Below, piece by piece: positions 31,032-40,858 of a stretch of 64,000 bases of DNA. Below the pieces are notes generated by a model. That model was not told the origin of the DNA and did no database searches. It saw only the letters and a program-made list of their open reading frames with translations. Location: the NCBI RefSeq assembly GCF_002902985.1, contig NZ_CP026167.1, positions 1,054,001 through 1,118,000 of the forward strand, read 5' to 3'. The position numbers were made by a program, and so were the translations under genes. The DNA is from Leclercia sp. LSNIH1 (GTDB taxonomy: Bacteria; Pseudomonadota; Gammaproteobacteria; Enterobacterales; Enterobacteriaceae). Each line of letters starts with the position of its first letter. Positions within the stretch are counted from its first letter, which is position 1.

Positions 31032-31801
31032 CAGTTCTTCTCCCTGGAAATAACAGTATCGCCCGGTAGGCGGGTAATACGCGCCTGCCGGGCCTGATCT
31101 TCATCAAATTGTTTAATGGTGGTGTGGACGAAGCCCAGATGCGCCATCATCGCGGCGCGTGCGGCTTCGGCATCACCTGCCAGAATGGCGTTGAGGACCG
31201 CTTCGTGCTGCTCGGTCAGCCGGGCAAAAACCGGCGGCACCAGATACATGCGCTGGCGACTCTGCTTTACGGACGATTGCAGCAGGTCGAAGAAGCCGCG
31301 CATGGTCTGGAGCAACACGACATTGTGTGAGGCCTCGGCAATGGCCAGATGAAACCGGACGTCCGCCTGCGAGGCGATATCCGGATCGCTGCTTTGGGTG
31401 GCCTCGAAGCAGGCTTTGAGCTTCTCTTTATCCGCTTCGGTTGCCCGCATAGCCGCATGCCAGGCGGTGCTGGTTTCTATGGCGTGACGGGCTTCGAGGA
31501 TGTCAAAGCTGTAGTCCGGGTCGTTCTCCAACAGAGTTTTCAATGGCTGAACAATGTTCTGCCCGGACCAGTCATCGTCCTGCCAGCGCACAAAGGTGCC
31601 GCCACCGCGACGGCTCACCAGCACCCCTTCGCTGACCAGGGTCGCCAGGGCTTCGCGCAACGAGTTACGCGATACGCCAAGCCGGGCGGCAAGCTGGCGT
31701 TCGGCGGGCAACTTCATGCCCGCTTCCAGCTGCATCTCTTCAATCAGCGCCCGCACGCGAGTAGCAATCTCGTCGGACAGGCGTCTGGGCATCACTATCA
31801 T
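31031..31801 (-). CDS. lldR: L-lactate-responsive regulator LldR
   Basis: GntR/FadR-subfamily regulator of the lld operon, 256 residues. N-terminal winged helix ([22 protein letters not shown]) and C-terminal all-helical FCD ligand domain ([10 protein letters not shown] ... [17 protein letters not shown]). It likely binds the two TGG-N5-CCA sites upstream of lldP in this window. Overlaps lldP by 4 bases and lldD by one base. Confidence 0.95.
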
Positions 31802-33453
31802 GGGATCATCCAGGTTAAGACATAGGCCTGCAGGGTGGTGATGACCCCGACCATGCAGGTAAATATCAGGCTGTGTTTAACGGTAAAGCGGAACAGGTCG
31901 GACTCTTTCCCCACCAGGCCTACCGCCGCACAGGCAATGGCGATGGACTGCGGGGAGATCATCTTGCCGGTGACGCCCCCGGTGGTGTTGGCCGCCACCA
32001 GCAGAACATCCGACACGCCAATCTGCTGCGCGGCTGTCGCCTGCAGGGCCGCGAACAGGGCGTTCGATGAAGTATCTGACCCGGTCAGGAAGACCCCCAG
32101 CCAGCCGAGGAACGGCGAGAAGAAGGTGAAGGCTGAACCGGTATGGGCCAGCGCCAGGGCCAGCGTTGACGACAGGCCGGAGTAGTTCGAGATAAACGCG
32201 AACGCCAGCACCATGCCGATGGAGTAGATCGGCAGCATCAGCTCTTTAAGGGTCGCGGCAAAGGTCTGCACCGCGGCAACAGGCTTCATGCGCAGCCACA
32301 TCACGGAAAGGAGGGCGGCAAACAGAATGGCGGTACCGGTGGCCGAGAACCAGTCGAACTTGAACACCGCCGCGTACGGCGTGGCGTCATGTACCACCGG
32401 CGGCATACGGGCAACCATCTTGTCGAGGAACGGCACGGAGATATTGACCACCATGTCATACAGCGCGCCGTTCGGAGCGAACAGGGCTTTAAACGGCGGG
32501 ATACTCCACAGCGTCACGGTCGCGGTCAGGAACAGGAACGGCGACCAGGCGCGGACGATTTGTCCTGCGGTATAGCCCGTGCGGGCCAGAGTCTGATCCA
32601 CGTGCGAGGCGCCCATATCGGCAAAGCGGAAGATACGCACCGGCTGCCAGCGTTTCAGGAACAGCGTCAGGCAGACCAGCGAGACCAGGGAAGAGATAAT
32701 GTCCGGCAGTTCCGGGCCAAGGAAGTTAGAGCTCAGGTACTGGGCGATGGCGAACGAGCCACCCGCGACCATTACCGCAGGCCAGGTCTCTTTAATGCCG
32801 CGCCAGCCGTCCATAATCGCCATGATCCAGAACAGCACGATAATGGTCAGGAACGGCAGCTGGCGGCCCACCATCTGGCCGATCTCGAAACTGTCCAGGC
32901 CGGTTACCTGCCCGGCCACCAGAATCGGAATGCCCATCGCACCAAACGCCACCGGCGCGGTGTTGACGATCAGGCACAGACCCGCGGCATAGAGCGGATT
33001 GAAGCCAAGACCGACCAGCAGGGCGGCGGTGATCGCCACCGGGGCACCAAATCCGGCAGCTCCTTCCAGGAACGCGCCGAAGGAGAAGCCGACAATCAGC
33101 ATCTGCAGGCGCTGGTCCGGGGTGATGGAGAGGATCGACGAGCGGATAATGTCGAACTGCCCGGTCTTCACCGAGATTTTATAGACAAAGACCGCCGCAA
33201 TGATGATCCAGGCGATGGGCCACAGGCCGTAGAAGAAGCCATACACCACCGAGGCCAGGGCGCGATCCACCGGCATTTTGTAGAAGAACAGCGCTACCAG
33301 CAGGGCGATGGCAACGGTGTACGTCGCCGCAAGGTAGCCCTTCAGCTTGAGCTTAATCAGCGCGAAGAAGAAGAACAGAATAGGTAGCGAGGCGATCAGG
33401 CTCGATAGCCAGATATTTCCTGCCGGATCGTAGTTTTGTTGCCAGAGGCTCAT
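31798..33453 (-). CDS. lldP: L-lactate permease
   Basis: Polytopic inner-membrane lactate/glycolate:H+ symporter of the LctP family, 551 residues as in E. coli, with about 12-14 membrane segments. Recognised from [20 protein letters not shown] and [19 protein letters not shown]. The frame is open to 33474, but ATG 33453 ([13 protein letters not shown]) is the homologous start, with GGGAGA before it. Confidence 0.97.
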   Translation of the reverse strand: MSLWQQNYDPAGNIWLSSLIASLPILFFFFALIKLKLKGYLAATYTVAIALLVALFFYKMPVDRALASVVYGFFYGLWPIAWIIIAAVFVYKISVKTGQFDIIRSSILSITPDQRLQMLIVGFSFGAFLEGAAGFGAPVAITAALLVGLGFNPLYAAGLCLIVNTAPVAFGAMGIPILVAGQVTGLDSFEIGQMVGRQLPFLTIIVLFWIMAIMDGWRGIKETWPAVMVAGGSFAIAQYLSSNFLGPELPDIISSLVSLVCLTLFLKRWQPVRIFRFADMGASHVDQTLARTGYTAGQIVRAWSPFLFLTATVTLWSIPPFKALFAPNGALYDMVVNISVPFLDKMVARMPPVVHDATPYAAVFKFDWFSATGTAILFAALLSVMWLRMKPVAAVQTFAATLKELMLPIYSIGMVLAFAFISNYSGLSSTLALALAHTGSAFTFFSPFLGWLGVFLTGSDTSSNALFAALQATAAQQIGVSDVLLVAANTTGGVTGKMISPQSIAIACAAVGLVGKESDLFRFTVKHSLIFTCMVGVITTLQAYVLTWMIP

Positions 33454-33530
33454 TGCAGGTCTCCCGAGGACCACACCTTCTGCGAGGCGGTGAGTCTGTG
33501 CTCATCTCTGCGTCACATTATGTGTAAAAG

Positions 33531-33541
33531 TGGTCCTGCCA
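33531..33541. promoter_or_regulatory. LldR operator, promoter-proximal
   Basis: TGGTCCTGCCA fits the FadR-subfamily pattern TGGT-N3-(A/G)CCA. Its centre lies 83 bases before the lldP ATG. A second copy lies 127 bases further upstream. Confidence 0.65.
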
Positions 33542-33573
33542 ATAGTGTGATGTAGGGTTAATGACAACAAATG

Positions 33574-33588
33574 GTTAACCAAATGTTA
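33574..33588. promoter_or_regulatory. ArcA-like box upstream of lldP
   Basis: GTTAACCAAATGTTA matches 13 of 15 positions of the ArcA consensus GTTAATTAAATGTTA. It sits between the two LldR-type operators. In E. coli lldPRD is repressed by ArcA-P without oxygen, so the site fits expectation. Confidence 0.6.
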
Positions 33589-33653
33589 TTGGTCGGCAAT
33601 GTGTTTGTGAGCAAAGATTATAGAAATGTGAACCAGGGAAGGGTTGTTCAGTG

Positions 33654-33669
33654 AATTGGTAGGGCCAAT
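33654..33669. promoter_or_regulatory. LldR operator, promoter-distal
   Basis: AATTGGTAGGGCCAAT, an inverted repeat with the same TGG-N5-CCA core as the proximal site. Two operators flanking the promoter is the known layout of E. coli lldP (O1 and O2, loop-forming). Confidence 0.7.
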
Positions 33670-33688
33670 GTGGAGAGGGAAGAAAGCG

Positions 33689-33717
33689 GTAGGCCGGGTC
33701 AGCATCGTGCCACCCGG
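33689..33717. repeat. REP-type palindromic element (diverged)
   Basis: GTAGGCCGGGTCAGCATCGT followed by GCCACCCGG. It lies downstream of yibL, between that gene and the lldP control region. Confidence 0.75.
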
Positions 33718-33724
33718 AAAAAAA

Positions 33725-34087
33725 TCAGAACTCGGTCTTGCTGAAGCCGGTCATCTCTTTCAGACCCATTTCACGACCCAGTTCGGTCATCGGATGGACA
33801 ACCACCAGGCCGCGCACGCTTTTCTTCAGCTTGCCCATATCTGCCTGTTCTTTCTTGGTGATCGCACGGCGGAACGGCAGCTTAGTGAGCTTTTGCGCCT
33901 CTTTGCTCAGCTTCTGGCTGTGCACGCTGCGCAGACGTTCGATCTCGGTTTCCAGCGTCGCTTTCTCTTTTTCCAGTTCGGCGTACTTCTCTGCGGCATC
34001 AACCAGAGAGAGGCTGGCCTGCTGGTGGCGGATCAGATCCAGACGATCGCTCAGACGTTTAATTTCACTCTTTTCGACTTCTTTCAT
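33725..34087 (-). CDS. yibL: Conserved coiled-coil protein YibL
   Basis: 120 residues, highly charged, mostly one long coiled coil (about residues 1-65) and then a conserved C-terminal stretch ([24 protein letters not shown]). Matches the DUF2810 protein YibL of E. coli, reported to be ribosome-associated; function otherwise unknown. Cytosolic, no signal. Downstream of mtlR on the same strand with a 59-base gap. Confidence 0.9.
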   Translation of the reverse strand: MKEVEKSEIKRLSDRLDLIRHQQASLSLVDAAEKYAELEKEKATLETEIERLRSVHSQKLSKEAQKLTKLPFRRAITKKEQADMGKLKKSVRGLVVVHPMTELGREMGLKEMTGFSKTEF

Positions 34088-34146
34088 AACAAATGGCTCT
34101 AAAAACAGGGGGAATTACCACAAAGGATACACGAATGTGCGCAGGC

Positions 34147-34737
34147 TTACTTCTGAAACGCTTTTTTTAAGCTGATTCGGGAAATCAGCTCGGTCAGGGA
34201 GAGTACCATGGTGGAGCGAACAATCTGCTGATAACGCTGTTTCTGCATGGCGTAAAGCTCAGGATCGCTGGTATCAAAATGCGGCGCCGGGGGCAGGGCG
34301 GTAACGCAATGCAGCTCGCCCAGCGGACCGAGGATCTCGTCGTCGGTAAACGAATAGTCGTTGCCGTCGTGATTGAGCTCCTCGCGCAACGCCATCAGCA
34401 GTTCCGCATCTTCATACTCGTGACGGCTGATGACGCCCAGGCCATAGATCAGTTTCAGACGTACAGATAAATCGCCCAAGGGGCCGTCACCGTCGAGCAA
34501 CGGTTCAACTGCGTATTTCACTGCGTAGTCGTCTTTGCGAAACACCTGAAGCACCAGGATATTCACCGCCTCGGTTAATAACTCGACGGCGGATATCAGG
34601 AAACTTCGAACGGTTTTGCCAGCATTCAGACGCTCCAGCACACGGTTTTCAAAGGCCTGGGTTTGTTCCATTATTGCCTGCATATCTGACAATCTATCTT
34701 CCGGGCGCAGGATGACCTGCGCCAGTTCCTGCATCAT
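34147..34737 (-). CDS. mtlR: Mannitol operon repressor MtlR
   Basis: 196 residues, all-helical MtlR family. In E. coli it lowers expression of the mtl operon, although it has no canonical DNA-binding motif and may act through protein contacts. Recognised from [20 protein letters not shown] and [20 protein letters not shown]. The ATG overlaps the mtlD stop by 4 bases, so the two are translationally coupled. Confidence 0.95.
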   Translation of the reverse strand: MMQELAQVILRPEDRLSDMQAIMEQTQAFENRVLERLNAGKTVRSFLISAVELLTEAVNILVLQVFRKDDYAVKYAVEPLLDGDGPLGDLSVRLKLIYGLGVISRHEYEDAELLMALREELNHDGNDYSFTDDEILGPLGELHCVTALPPAPHFDTSDPELYAMQKQRYQQIVRSTMVLSLTELISRISLKKAFQK

Positions 34738-35882
34738 TTGGTTGCGTTATAGTCGTTCACCGCCTCCACGACCACGTCGCTGTTGGCATCCAGACCGGAT
34801 ACCTGCGCCAGCGCGGCCTGTGGACCTTTCTCAGCAATTAACTGCGCCAGCTCCTGCGCCTGCGGATCTTCTTCGCTGCGGTAGTGCATCGCGGCGGCAA
34901 TGCCTTTGACCAGGTTGGCGTGCGGCAGACCATATTCCAGGGTGCCGAGCAGCGGCTTAATCAGGCGATCGCCCGCACTCAGTTTGCGCAGCGGCTGACG
35001 GCCAACGCGCTCAACGTCATCTTTCAGATACGGGTTTTCAAAACGACCGAGGATTTTCTGAATGTATGCCGCGTGCTTATCGGCATCAAAACCGTAGCGT
35101 TTAATCAATACCGCGCCGCTCTCATCCATTGCACCTTTTACCACGGCGCGGACCTTCTCATCGAGAATGGCGTCACGAATGGTCTGATGACCGGCTAATT
35201 TACCGAGGTAGGCGGTTATAGCATGCCCGGTGTTCAGCGTGAAGAGCTTACGTTCGACAAATGCCATCAGGTTATCAGTTAATTCCATGCCAGCAATGTC
35301 AGGCAGTGGGCCTTTAAACTGGGTTTTGTCGACAATCCATTCGCTGAAGGTCTCGACGGTCACTTCCAGCGGATCGTGCGTGGCAGAGGCGGACGGTGGC
35401 ACAATACGGTCTACGGCGGAATCAACAAAGCCAACGTGCTCTTCAACCCAGGCTTTATCTTCATCGGCTACCGCGGCCATCACGTGGCCTTTCAGCTGGC
35501 TGGTTCCACGCACCATGTTTTCACAGGCGATGATATTCAGCGGGGCGTCGTTACCCTGGGCCTTACGTTTGGCCAGACCTTTCGCCACCGCTGGCGCGAT
35601 GCGCTCCAGCACCACCGGACCGACGGCGGTCGTCACCAGGTCAACCCCGGCAATCAGATCGATAACGTCGTCGCCAATGCTGCTGACCGCGTTGACGCCG
35701 GTCACGGTTTCAACCTGCTCGTTTTCGCCAACCACATGCACCTGATAGCTATGACGTGCATTCAGGGCATCAAGTACCGTCTGGTTGACATCAGCGAATG
35801 TCAGCGTAATGCCCGCGTCTGCCAGCAGTTTACCGATAAAGCCACGACCGATGTTACCTGCGCCAAAATGTAATGCTTTCAT
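34734..35882 (-). CDS. mtlD: Mannitol-1-phosphate 5-dehydrogenase
   Basis: Oxidises mannitol 1-phosphate to fructose 6-phosphate with NAD. 382 residues of the polyol long-chain dehydrogenase family; Rossmann motif [12 protein letters not shown] at the N-terminus and the [16 protein letters not shown] segment holding the catalytic lysine region. The frame is open to 35951, but [10 protein letters not shown] at 35882 is the true start, with AAGGTTAAT before it. Second gene of mtlADR, separated from mtlA by a repeat-bearing spacer. Confidence 0.97.
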   Translation of the reverse strand: MKALHFGAGNIGRGFIGKLLADAGITLTFADVNQTVLDALNARHSYQVHVVGENEQVETVTGVNAVSSIGDDVIDLIAGVDLVTTAVGPVVLERIAPAVAKGLAKRKAQGNDAPLNIIACENMVRGTSQLKGHVMAAVADEDKAWVEEHVGFVDSAVDRIVPPSASATHDPLEVTVETFSEWIVDKTQFKGPLPDIAGMELTDNLMAFVERKLFTLNTGHAITAYLGKLAGHQTIRDAILDEKVRAVVKGAMDESGAVLIKRYGFDADKHAAYIQKILGRFENPYLKDDVERVGRQPLRKLSAGDRLIKPLLGTLEYGLPHANLVKGIAAAMHYRSEEDPQAQELAQLIAEKGPQAALAQVSGLDANSDVVVEAVNDYNATK

Positions 35883-35911
35883 AGTATTAACCTTCATCAA
35901 TGTTTTTACCC

Positions 35912-35980
35912 GAGAGGGCTGGGGTGAGGAACCACGCGAATTTCCCCTCACCCTAGCCCTCTCCCCAACGAGGAGAGGGA
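35912..35980. repeat. GC-rich inverted repeat, copy B, in the mtlA-mtlD spacer
   Basis: Arms of 18 bases (35912-35929 and 35946-35963) pair with one mismatch around a 16-base loop, and the right arm forms a second small hairpin with GGAGAGG at 35972-35978. It contains the same half-element as copy A (29808-29825). Being inside the mtl transcript, it may form a stable mRNA structure downstream of mtlA. Confidence 0.8.
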
Positions 35981-35992
35981 GGTTTGCTTAAC

Positions 35993-37900
35993 TTACTTGT
36001 TCAGCAGCGCCAGAACTTCTTCTACGCTGGTGGTGTTAGCCAGACGTTCGATAACACTCTCATCGTCCAGGGCATTGGTCAGGCTGGTAATCACCTGAAT
36101 GTGCTCGTTGTTACGGGCCGCGATACCAATTACCAGACGGGCGATGTCATCTTCTTCTTCACCGAAGCGCACGCCTGCCGGGTACTGACAGAACACCACG
36201 CCGGTTTTCAGAACGCGATCTTTCGCTTCAACCGTACCGTGCGGTACCGCAATGGATTCGCCCAGGTAGGTCGGGGTCAGTTTTTCACGTTCCAGCATCG
36301 CTTCAACATATTCTGGCTGAACGTAGCCGCCTTTCACCAGCTGCTCACCGGCAAAGCGAATCGCTTCTTCTTTATTGCTCGCGGTACGGCCAAGGAAGAT
36401 GTTCTCTGCACCCAGACGGAACAGGTGGCTGTTGCTCTCGTCAAAGCTGTCCTGCAGGCTGGTACGCACTTTCACTTCGTTTTCTTCGTGACGCTGTGCC
36501 GCCACCAGGCGTTCGGTCAGGCTGGTATACAGGCCGCTGTCGAGGAAGTTGGTCAGCGAAATGTGCTGCGCCTGCGGTACCTGGCGCATCGCACGCTCGG
36601 TGAGGTCGCGGTGGGTGATGACCAGGTCAACATCCGGCGGCAGGCTGTTAATGGCGCTGTTGGTAACGGAGATCTGAGACAGACCGGCATCCGCCACTTT
36701 CTTACGCAGTACGCCTGCACCCATGGCGCTGGAGCCCATACCGGCGTCGCAGGCGACGATGATTTTACGAACATGGCTCAGGTCGTTAGAGACATCGCCC
36801 GCAGCCAGCGGCGTTGCGCCTTTAGACTGGGCTTTCATGTCCTGCATACGACGGGTTGCCGCTTCGATATCGTCTTCTTCTTTCACTTTGCTGGTTTTCA
36901 GCAGGATAGATGCCACGATGAAGGAGACTGCCATAGCTGCAAAGATTGCCGCGAGGTTAGCGAAGTAAGCACCTTTCGGGGTCATCGCCAGTACTGCCAG
37001 GATAGAACCCGGAGAAGCCGGAGAAACCAGACCGCCACCCAGCACGCTCAGGGTGAACACACCGGTCATACCGCCGAGGATAACGGCGAGGATCAGACGT
37101 GGGTTCATCAGCACGTACGGGAAGTAAATTTCGTGGATACCACCCAGGAAGTGGATGATTGCCGCACCGCCCGCAGACTGTTTCGCACTGCCACGACCGA
37201 AGAAGATGTACGCCAGCAGGATACCCATACCTGGACCCGGGTTCGCTTCAATCAGGAAGAAGATAGACTTGCCGAGATCGTGAGACTGCTGAATACCCAG
37301 CGGTGAGAAGATACCGTGGTTGATGGCGTTGTTAAGGAACAGGATTTTCGCCGGTTCAACAAAGATGGACGCCAGCGGCAGCATGTCGTGGGCAACCATG
37401 AAGTTAACGCCCGCCGCCAGCAGTTTGGAAAGCACTTCAACTGCCGGGCCAATGCCGAGGAACGCCAGAATCGCCAGGATCATACCGATGATGCCGGCAG
37501 AGAAGTTGTTCACCAGCATTTCGAAGCCGGATTTGATCTTGCCATCAACCCAGACGTCAAATTTCTTAATTGCCCAGCCGCCCAGTGGACCGGCAATCAT
37601 TGCGCCGAGGAACATCGGCATATCCGCACCGACAATAACACCCATGGTGGTGATAGCACCGACCACGCCGCCACGGTCACCGCCTACCAGACGACCACCG
37701 GTATAACCGATGAGCAGCGGCAGCAGATAGGTGATCATTGGGCCTACAAGTTTTGCCAGCGTTTCGTTAGGCAACCACCCTGTCGGAATAAATAACGCGG
37801 TGATGATACCCCACGCGATAAACGCGCCGATATTTGGCATCACCATGTTGCTGAGGAAACGACCAAAGCTTTGAACTTTGATCTTGAAATCGGATGACAT
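35993..37900 (-). CDS. mtlA: Mannitol-specific PTS enzyme IICBA
   Basis: Transports and phosphorylates D-mannitol. 635 residues: N-terminal membrane IIC domain (about 1-340, with GGIHEIYFPYVL), IIB domain with the phosphocysteine in IIVACDAGMGSSAMGAG, and a C-terminal IIA domain with the phosphohistidine in ESIAVPHGT. Domain order and length match E. coli MtlA (637). The frame is open to 38032; ATG 37900 (MSSDFKIKVQSFGRF) is the homologous start with AAGGGGTG before it. First gene of mtlADR, preceded by several CRP-type sites. Confidence 0.97.
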   Translation of the reverse strand: MSSDFKIKVQSFGRFLSNMVMPNIGAFIAWGIITALFIPTGWLPNETLAKLVGPMITYLLPLLIGYTGGRLVGGDRGGVVGAITTMGVIVGADMPMFLGAMIAGPLGGWAIKKFDVWVDGKIKSGFEMLVNNFSAGIIGMILAILAFLGIGPAVEVLSKLLAAGVNFMVAHDMLPLASIFVEPAKILFLNNAINHGIFSPLGIQQSHDLGKSIFFLIEANPGPGMGILLAYIFFGRGSAKQSAGGAAIIHFLGGIHEIYFPYVLMNPRLILAVILGGMTGVFTLSVLGGGLVSPASPGSILAVLAMTPKGAYFANLAAIFAAMAVSFIVASILLKTSKVKEEDDIEAATRRMQDMKAQSKGATPLAAGDVSNDLSHVRKIIVACDAGMGSSAMGAGVLRKKVADAGLSQISVTNSAINSLPPDVDLVITHRDLTERAMRQVPQAQHISLTNFLDSGLYTSLTERLVAAQRHEENEVKVRTSLQDSFDESNSHLFRLGAENIFLGRTASNKEEAIRFAGEQLVKGGYVQPEYVEAMLEREKLTPTYLGESIAVPHGTVEAKDRVLKTGVVFCQYPAGVRFGEEEDDIARLVIGIAARNNEHIQVITSLTNALDDESVIERLANTTSVEEVLALLNK

Positions 37901-38038
37901 AAAACACCCCTTCTTTTTGTTTACGCAGGCCTTCGGCCCGAGGTTTGTTGTGAATGCGGTGGCAGAGGTAGCCTGCACTGTTCTGATGTCGTGAAATCTG
38001 GCACTTAATTGTTTCACTGTCCAGATGGGCAAAATTTA

Positions 38039-38054
38039 TGTGATATGAGTCACG
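38039..38054. promoter_or_regulatory. CRP-type site 1 (nearest mtlA)
   Basis: TGTGATATGAGTCACG: TGTGA-N6-TCAC(A) with one mismatch, about 146 bases before the mtlA ATG. Confidence 0.65.
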
Positions 38055-38082
38055 TAAATGTGGGGGGTGTGGTGAGGAATGT

Positions 38083-38098
38083 CGTGATGAATATCACA
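38083..38098. promoter_or_regulatory. CRP-type site 2 of mtlA
   Basis: CGTGATGAATATCACA: TGTGA-N6-TCACA with one mismatch. Its centre is 44 bases from site 1, about four helical turns. Confidence 0.7.
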
Positions 38099-38154
38099 AA
38101 ATTGATGTGTAAAAAAATACAATGGACGTGAAAGCGGCAATATAGCCCCTTAAA

Positions 38155-38170
38155 TGTGAAGTAAATCACA
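38155..38170. promoter_or_regulatory. CRP-type site 3 of mtlA (consensus)
   Basis: TGTGAAGTAAATCACA is a perfect core match to TGTGA-N6-TCACA and is flanked by AAA and TTT. The best CRP candidate in the window. Confidence 0.82.
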
Positions 38171-38198
38171 TTTAGAAGTCGCGAGTTTGTTTCTGGAG

Positions 38199-38214
38199 TG
38201 TGATCAAAACCACA
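38199..38214. promoter_or_regulatory. CRP-type site 4 of mtlA
   Basis: TGTGATCAAAACCACA: one mismatch from consensus, again 44 bases centre-to-centre from site 3. In E. coli the mtl operon is known to carry about five CRP sites. Confidence 0.65.
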
Positions 38215-38557
38215 AAAAATTTTTATGCGGATTTCTCTGGATGTGATCGCAGACAACTTCTGCTTTGGCGAACAGCGCCAGGATGTAAGTCAACAACACT
38301 TATCGCCAAAATTAAATGTCTGTGATGTGGTGTGGCAAAAAGTTATAAGCTAAAGTAATCCATATTGTAAATTTAAGTCTATTATTATTCAGGATATATT
38401 TTGTCACGCTTATAAACTTGCATGGAGATATAACGAAAAACCATACTCCCCGGCTCTGAAATATTAATATCACGATCGTGTACTTACCAGTGAATTAATA
38501 TGCTTGCTTACCATTTAATTACTTAAATGAGTTGTTGATTTATTTAGCGAGGCAAAT

Positions 38558-38914
38558 ATGTTTCTCAACTATTTTGCGCTGGGTGTGTTGATTTTTGTTT
38601 TCCTGGTTCTTTTCTATGGAATCATCGCTATCCATGACATTCCTTATAATATGGCCAAAAAGCGCAACCATCCTCATGCCGATGCGATCCATACGGCGGG
38701 ATGGATAAGCCTGTTTACGCTCCATGCCATCTGGCCATTTTTGTGGATTTGGGCCACGCTCTACCAGCCAGAGCGCGGCTGGGGAATGCAGAACCACATT
38801 CAGCCCCCGGACCGTAGCCCCGACGTAGATGCGCTGGCGAAGCGCGTAGCCGAGCTGGAACAAAAACTGGCCGCCGTGCCGCCCGTTGCTGACAAGAATA
38901 CGCCGGAGCGATAA
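38558..38914 (+). CDS. yibI: DUF3302 inner-membrane protein YibI
   Basis: 118 residues with two membrane segments ([21 protein letters not shown] and [20 protein letters not shown]) and a short C-terminal coiled coil ([16 protein letters not shown]). Matches the E. coli small protein YibI, function unknown. It ends 2 bases before yibH, and the pair is conserved, so it is likely a partner of the YibH adaptor. Confidence 0.9.
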   Translation: MFLNYFALGVLIFVFLVLFYGIIAIHDIPYNMAKKRNHPHADAIHTAGWISLFTLHAIWPFLWIWATLYQPERGWGMQNHIQPPDRSPDVDALAKRVAELEQKLAAVPPVADKNTPER

Positions 38915-38916
38915 TC

Positions 38917-40053
38917 ATGGATCTGTTGATCATATTGACCTATGTCGCGTTTGCATGGGCCATCTTTAAAATATTCCGTATCCCGGTAAACCAGTGGACG
39001 CTGGCGACCGCAACGTTAGGCGGCGTATTTATCGTGGCCGGCCTTATTTTATTAATGAACTATAACCACCCCTATACGTTTACAGCGCAGAAAGCGGTTA
39101 TCTCAATTCCGATTACGCCGCAGGTTACAGGGGTAGTAACCGAAGTGACCGATAAAAATAACCAGCTCATTAAAAAGGGCGAAGTGTTATTTAAAATCGA
39201 CCCGGGCAGGTATAAAGCGCGCGTCGATCGGCTCCAGGCCGACCTGGTGACGGCGACACACAATATTGATGTTCTGAAAGCCCAGCTTACGGAAGCACAA
39301 TCGAATACCACCCGCGTCTCCGCCGAGCGTGACCGTCTGTTCAAAGACTATCAGCGTTATGTGAAAGGCAGCCGGGCGAAGGTGAATCCGTTCTCTGAAA
39401 GCGACATCGATAACGCGCGGCAAAACTACCTGGCGCAGGACGCCATGGTGAAGGCGTCGGTGGCGGAACAGGTGCAGATCCAGAGCCAGTTAGAAAGCAT
39501 GTCTAACGGCGAACAGTCGCAAATCGCCTCTCTGCGCGCCCAGCTGGCCGAAGCCACCTACAACCTGGACCAGACCATCATCCGGGCGCCGAGCAACGGC
39601 TACATCACCCAGGTGCTGATTCGTCCGGGGACCTATGCGGCTTCACTGCCGCTGCGTCCGGTGATGGTGTTCATTCCTGAGCAGAAACGGCAGATTGTGG
39701 CGCAGTTCCGCCAGAACTCGTTGCTGCGTCTGAAACCGGGCGATGAAGCTGAAGTGGTATTCAACGCCCTGCCGGGCCAGGTGTTCTCTGGCAAGCTCAC
39801 CAGCATTCTGCCGGTGGTGCCGGGCGGTTCTTACCAGGCGCAGTGCTCGCTGCAGTCCCTGACGGTAGTGCCGGGTACCGACGGCGTGCTGGGCACCATT
39901 GAACTGGAGCCGAACGCCGACGTGGACGCTCTGCCTGACGGTATCTATGCCCAGGTGGCGGTTTACTCCGATCACTTCTCGCATGTTTCCGTGATGCGTA
40001 AGGTCCTGTTGCGTATGACCAGCTGGATGCACTACCTCTATCTCGACCATTAA
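38917..40053 (+). CDS. yibH: HlyD/EmrA-type membrane fusion protein YibH
   Basis: 378 residues: N-terminal membrane segment(s) (up to about residue 48), a biotinyl-lipoyl-like half-motif ([28 protein letters not shown]), a coiled-coil hairpin (about 110-200) and the closing lipoyl half with a beta-barrel ([21 protein letters not shown]). This is the layout of periplasmic adaptor subunits of efflux or secretion systems, but no transporter or outer-membrane factor is adjacent. Transported substrate unknown. Confidence 0.9.
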   Translation: MDLLIILTYVAFAWAIFKIFRIPVNQWTLATATLGGVFIVAGLILLMNYNHPYTFTAQKAVISIPITPQVTGVVTEVTDKNNQLIKKGEVLFKIDPGRYKARVDRLQADLVTATHNIDVLKAQLTEAQSNTTRVSAERDRLFKDYQRYVKGSRAKVNPFSESDIDNARQNYLAQDAMVKASVAEQVQIQSQLESMSNGEQSQIASLRAQLAEATYNLDQTIIRAPSNGYITQVLIRPGTYAASLPLRPVMVFIPEQKRQIVAQFRQNSLLRLKPGDEAEVVFNALPGQVFSGKLTSILPVVPGGSYQAQCSLQSLTVVPGTDGVLGTIELEPNADVDALPDGIYAQVAVYSDHFSHVSVMRKVLLRMTSWMHYLYLDH

Positions 40054-40061
40054 TCCTCTGA

Positions 40062-40097
40062 AAGGCAGGCATGCGCGATGCATCGCCTGCCTTTTTT
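40062..40097 (+). terminator. Terminator of yibI-yibH
   Basis: GGCAGGC / GCCTGCC stem around an ATGC-rich loop, followed by six T; 10 bases after the yibH stop. Confidence 0.88.
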
Positions 40098-40146
40098 CTT
40101 TGCCTGAGCCATACTTATGCTTTTGTTGGCGGATAAGGAGCAGGCA

Positions 40147-40755
40147 ATGAAACTCATCGGCAGTTATACCAGTCCCTTTGTACGTAAAATCTCCATTCTC
40201 CTGCTGGAGAAAGGCATCACTTTTGAATTTGTTAATGAACAGCCCTATCAGGCTGAAAGCGGTGTCGCGCAGTACAATCCCCTGGGCAAAGTCCCGGCGC
40301 TGGTAACCGATGACGGTGAACACTGGTTCGATTCCCCCATCATTGCCAGCTATATCGAACTGCTGGATATCGCCCCGGCGATGATCCCCCGTGAACCGAA
40401 AGCGGCGCTGGCTATCCGGCAAATCGAGGCGCTGGCGGATGGGATCATGGATGCGGCGTTAGCCTCCGTGCGTGAACAGGCCCGCCCGGCGGCGCAGCAA
40501 TCCGAGACCGAGCTGCTGCGCCAGCGCGAGAAAATCGCTCGCAGTCTCGATCATTGTGAGCAGCTGATCCGCGACGGGAAAATTGCCACCGACAGCGTCA
40601 ATCTGGCGACCATCGCCATCGCCTGCGCCATCGGCTACCTCAATTTCCGCCGGGTTTCACCGGGCTGGTGCGTCGATCGTCCGCAGCTGGTTAAGCTGGC
40701 GGAAACCCTCTTCCAGCGCGAAAGTTTCGCCCGTACCGAACCGCCAAAGGCTTGA
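40147..40755 (+). CDS. yibF: Glutathione S-transferase-like protein YibF
   Basis: 202 residues as in E. coli YibF. Thioredoxin-fold N-terminal domain ([23 protein letters not shown], with GKVPALV holding the cis-proline and a DSPIIASY glutathione-contact motif), then a helical C-terminal domain. Physiological substrate unknown. AAGGAGCAG directly before the ATG selects this start over the in-frame ATG at 40117. Confidence 0.93.
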   Translation: MKLIGSYTSPFVRKISILLLEKGITFEFVNEQPYQAESGVAQYNPLGKVPALVTDDGEHWFDSPIIASYIELLDIAPAMIPREPKAALAIRQIEALADGIMDAALASVREQARPAAQQSETELLRQREKIARSLDHCEQLIRDGKIATDSVNLATIAIACAIGYLNFRRVSPGWCVDRPQLVKLAETLFQRESFARTEPPKA

Positions 40756-40811
40756 TGTCGTCGATAACACTTCCTTGCCGGACGCGGTACAATCGCTCCT
40801 GACATTGACTC

Positions 40812-40833
40812 CCTCTCCCGTCGGGAGGGGGGA
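40812..40833. repeat. GC-rich inverted repeat, short copy C
   Basis: CCCTCTCCC GTC GGGAGGGGGG: hairpin of the same C/T-G/A composition as copies A and B, in the 103-base spacer between yibF and selA. No T-run follows, so it is not an obvious terminator. Confidence 0.55.
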
Positions 40834-40858
40834 AAATACCTAACCGTCAGGCATATTC

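Larger units (their letters stand above)
37901..38557. other. Control region between mtlA and yibI
   Basis: 657 bases without a gene, strongly A+T-rich compared with its flanks. The half next to mtlA holds at least four CRP-type palindromes, listed separately. A weaker one, TGTGATCGCAGACAA, is at 38242-38256. The stretch 38260-38557 next to yibI holds an ACGATCGTG palindrome near 38473 but no motif I can name with confidence. Confidence 0.7.

Noticed and set aside
35984..37306. 440-codon open frame on the + strand
   Set aside because: Antisense of mtlA, whose IIB and IIA motifs are intact; rich in His/Gln/Arg as expected for a shadow frame.
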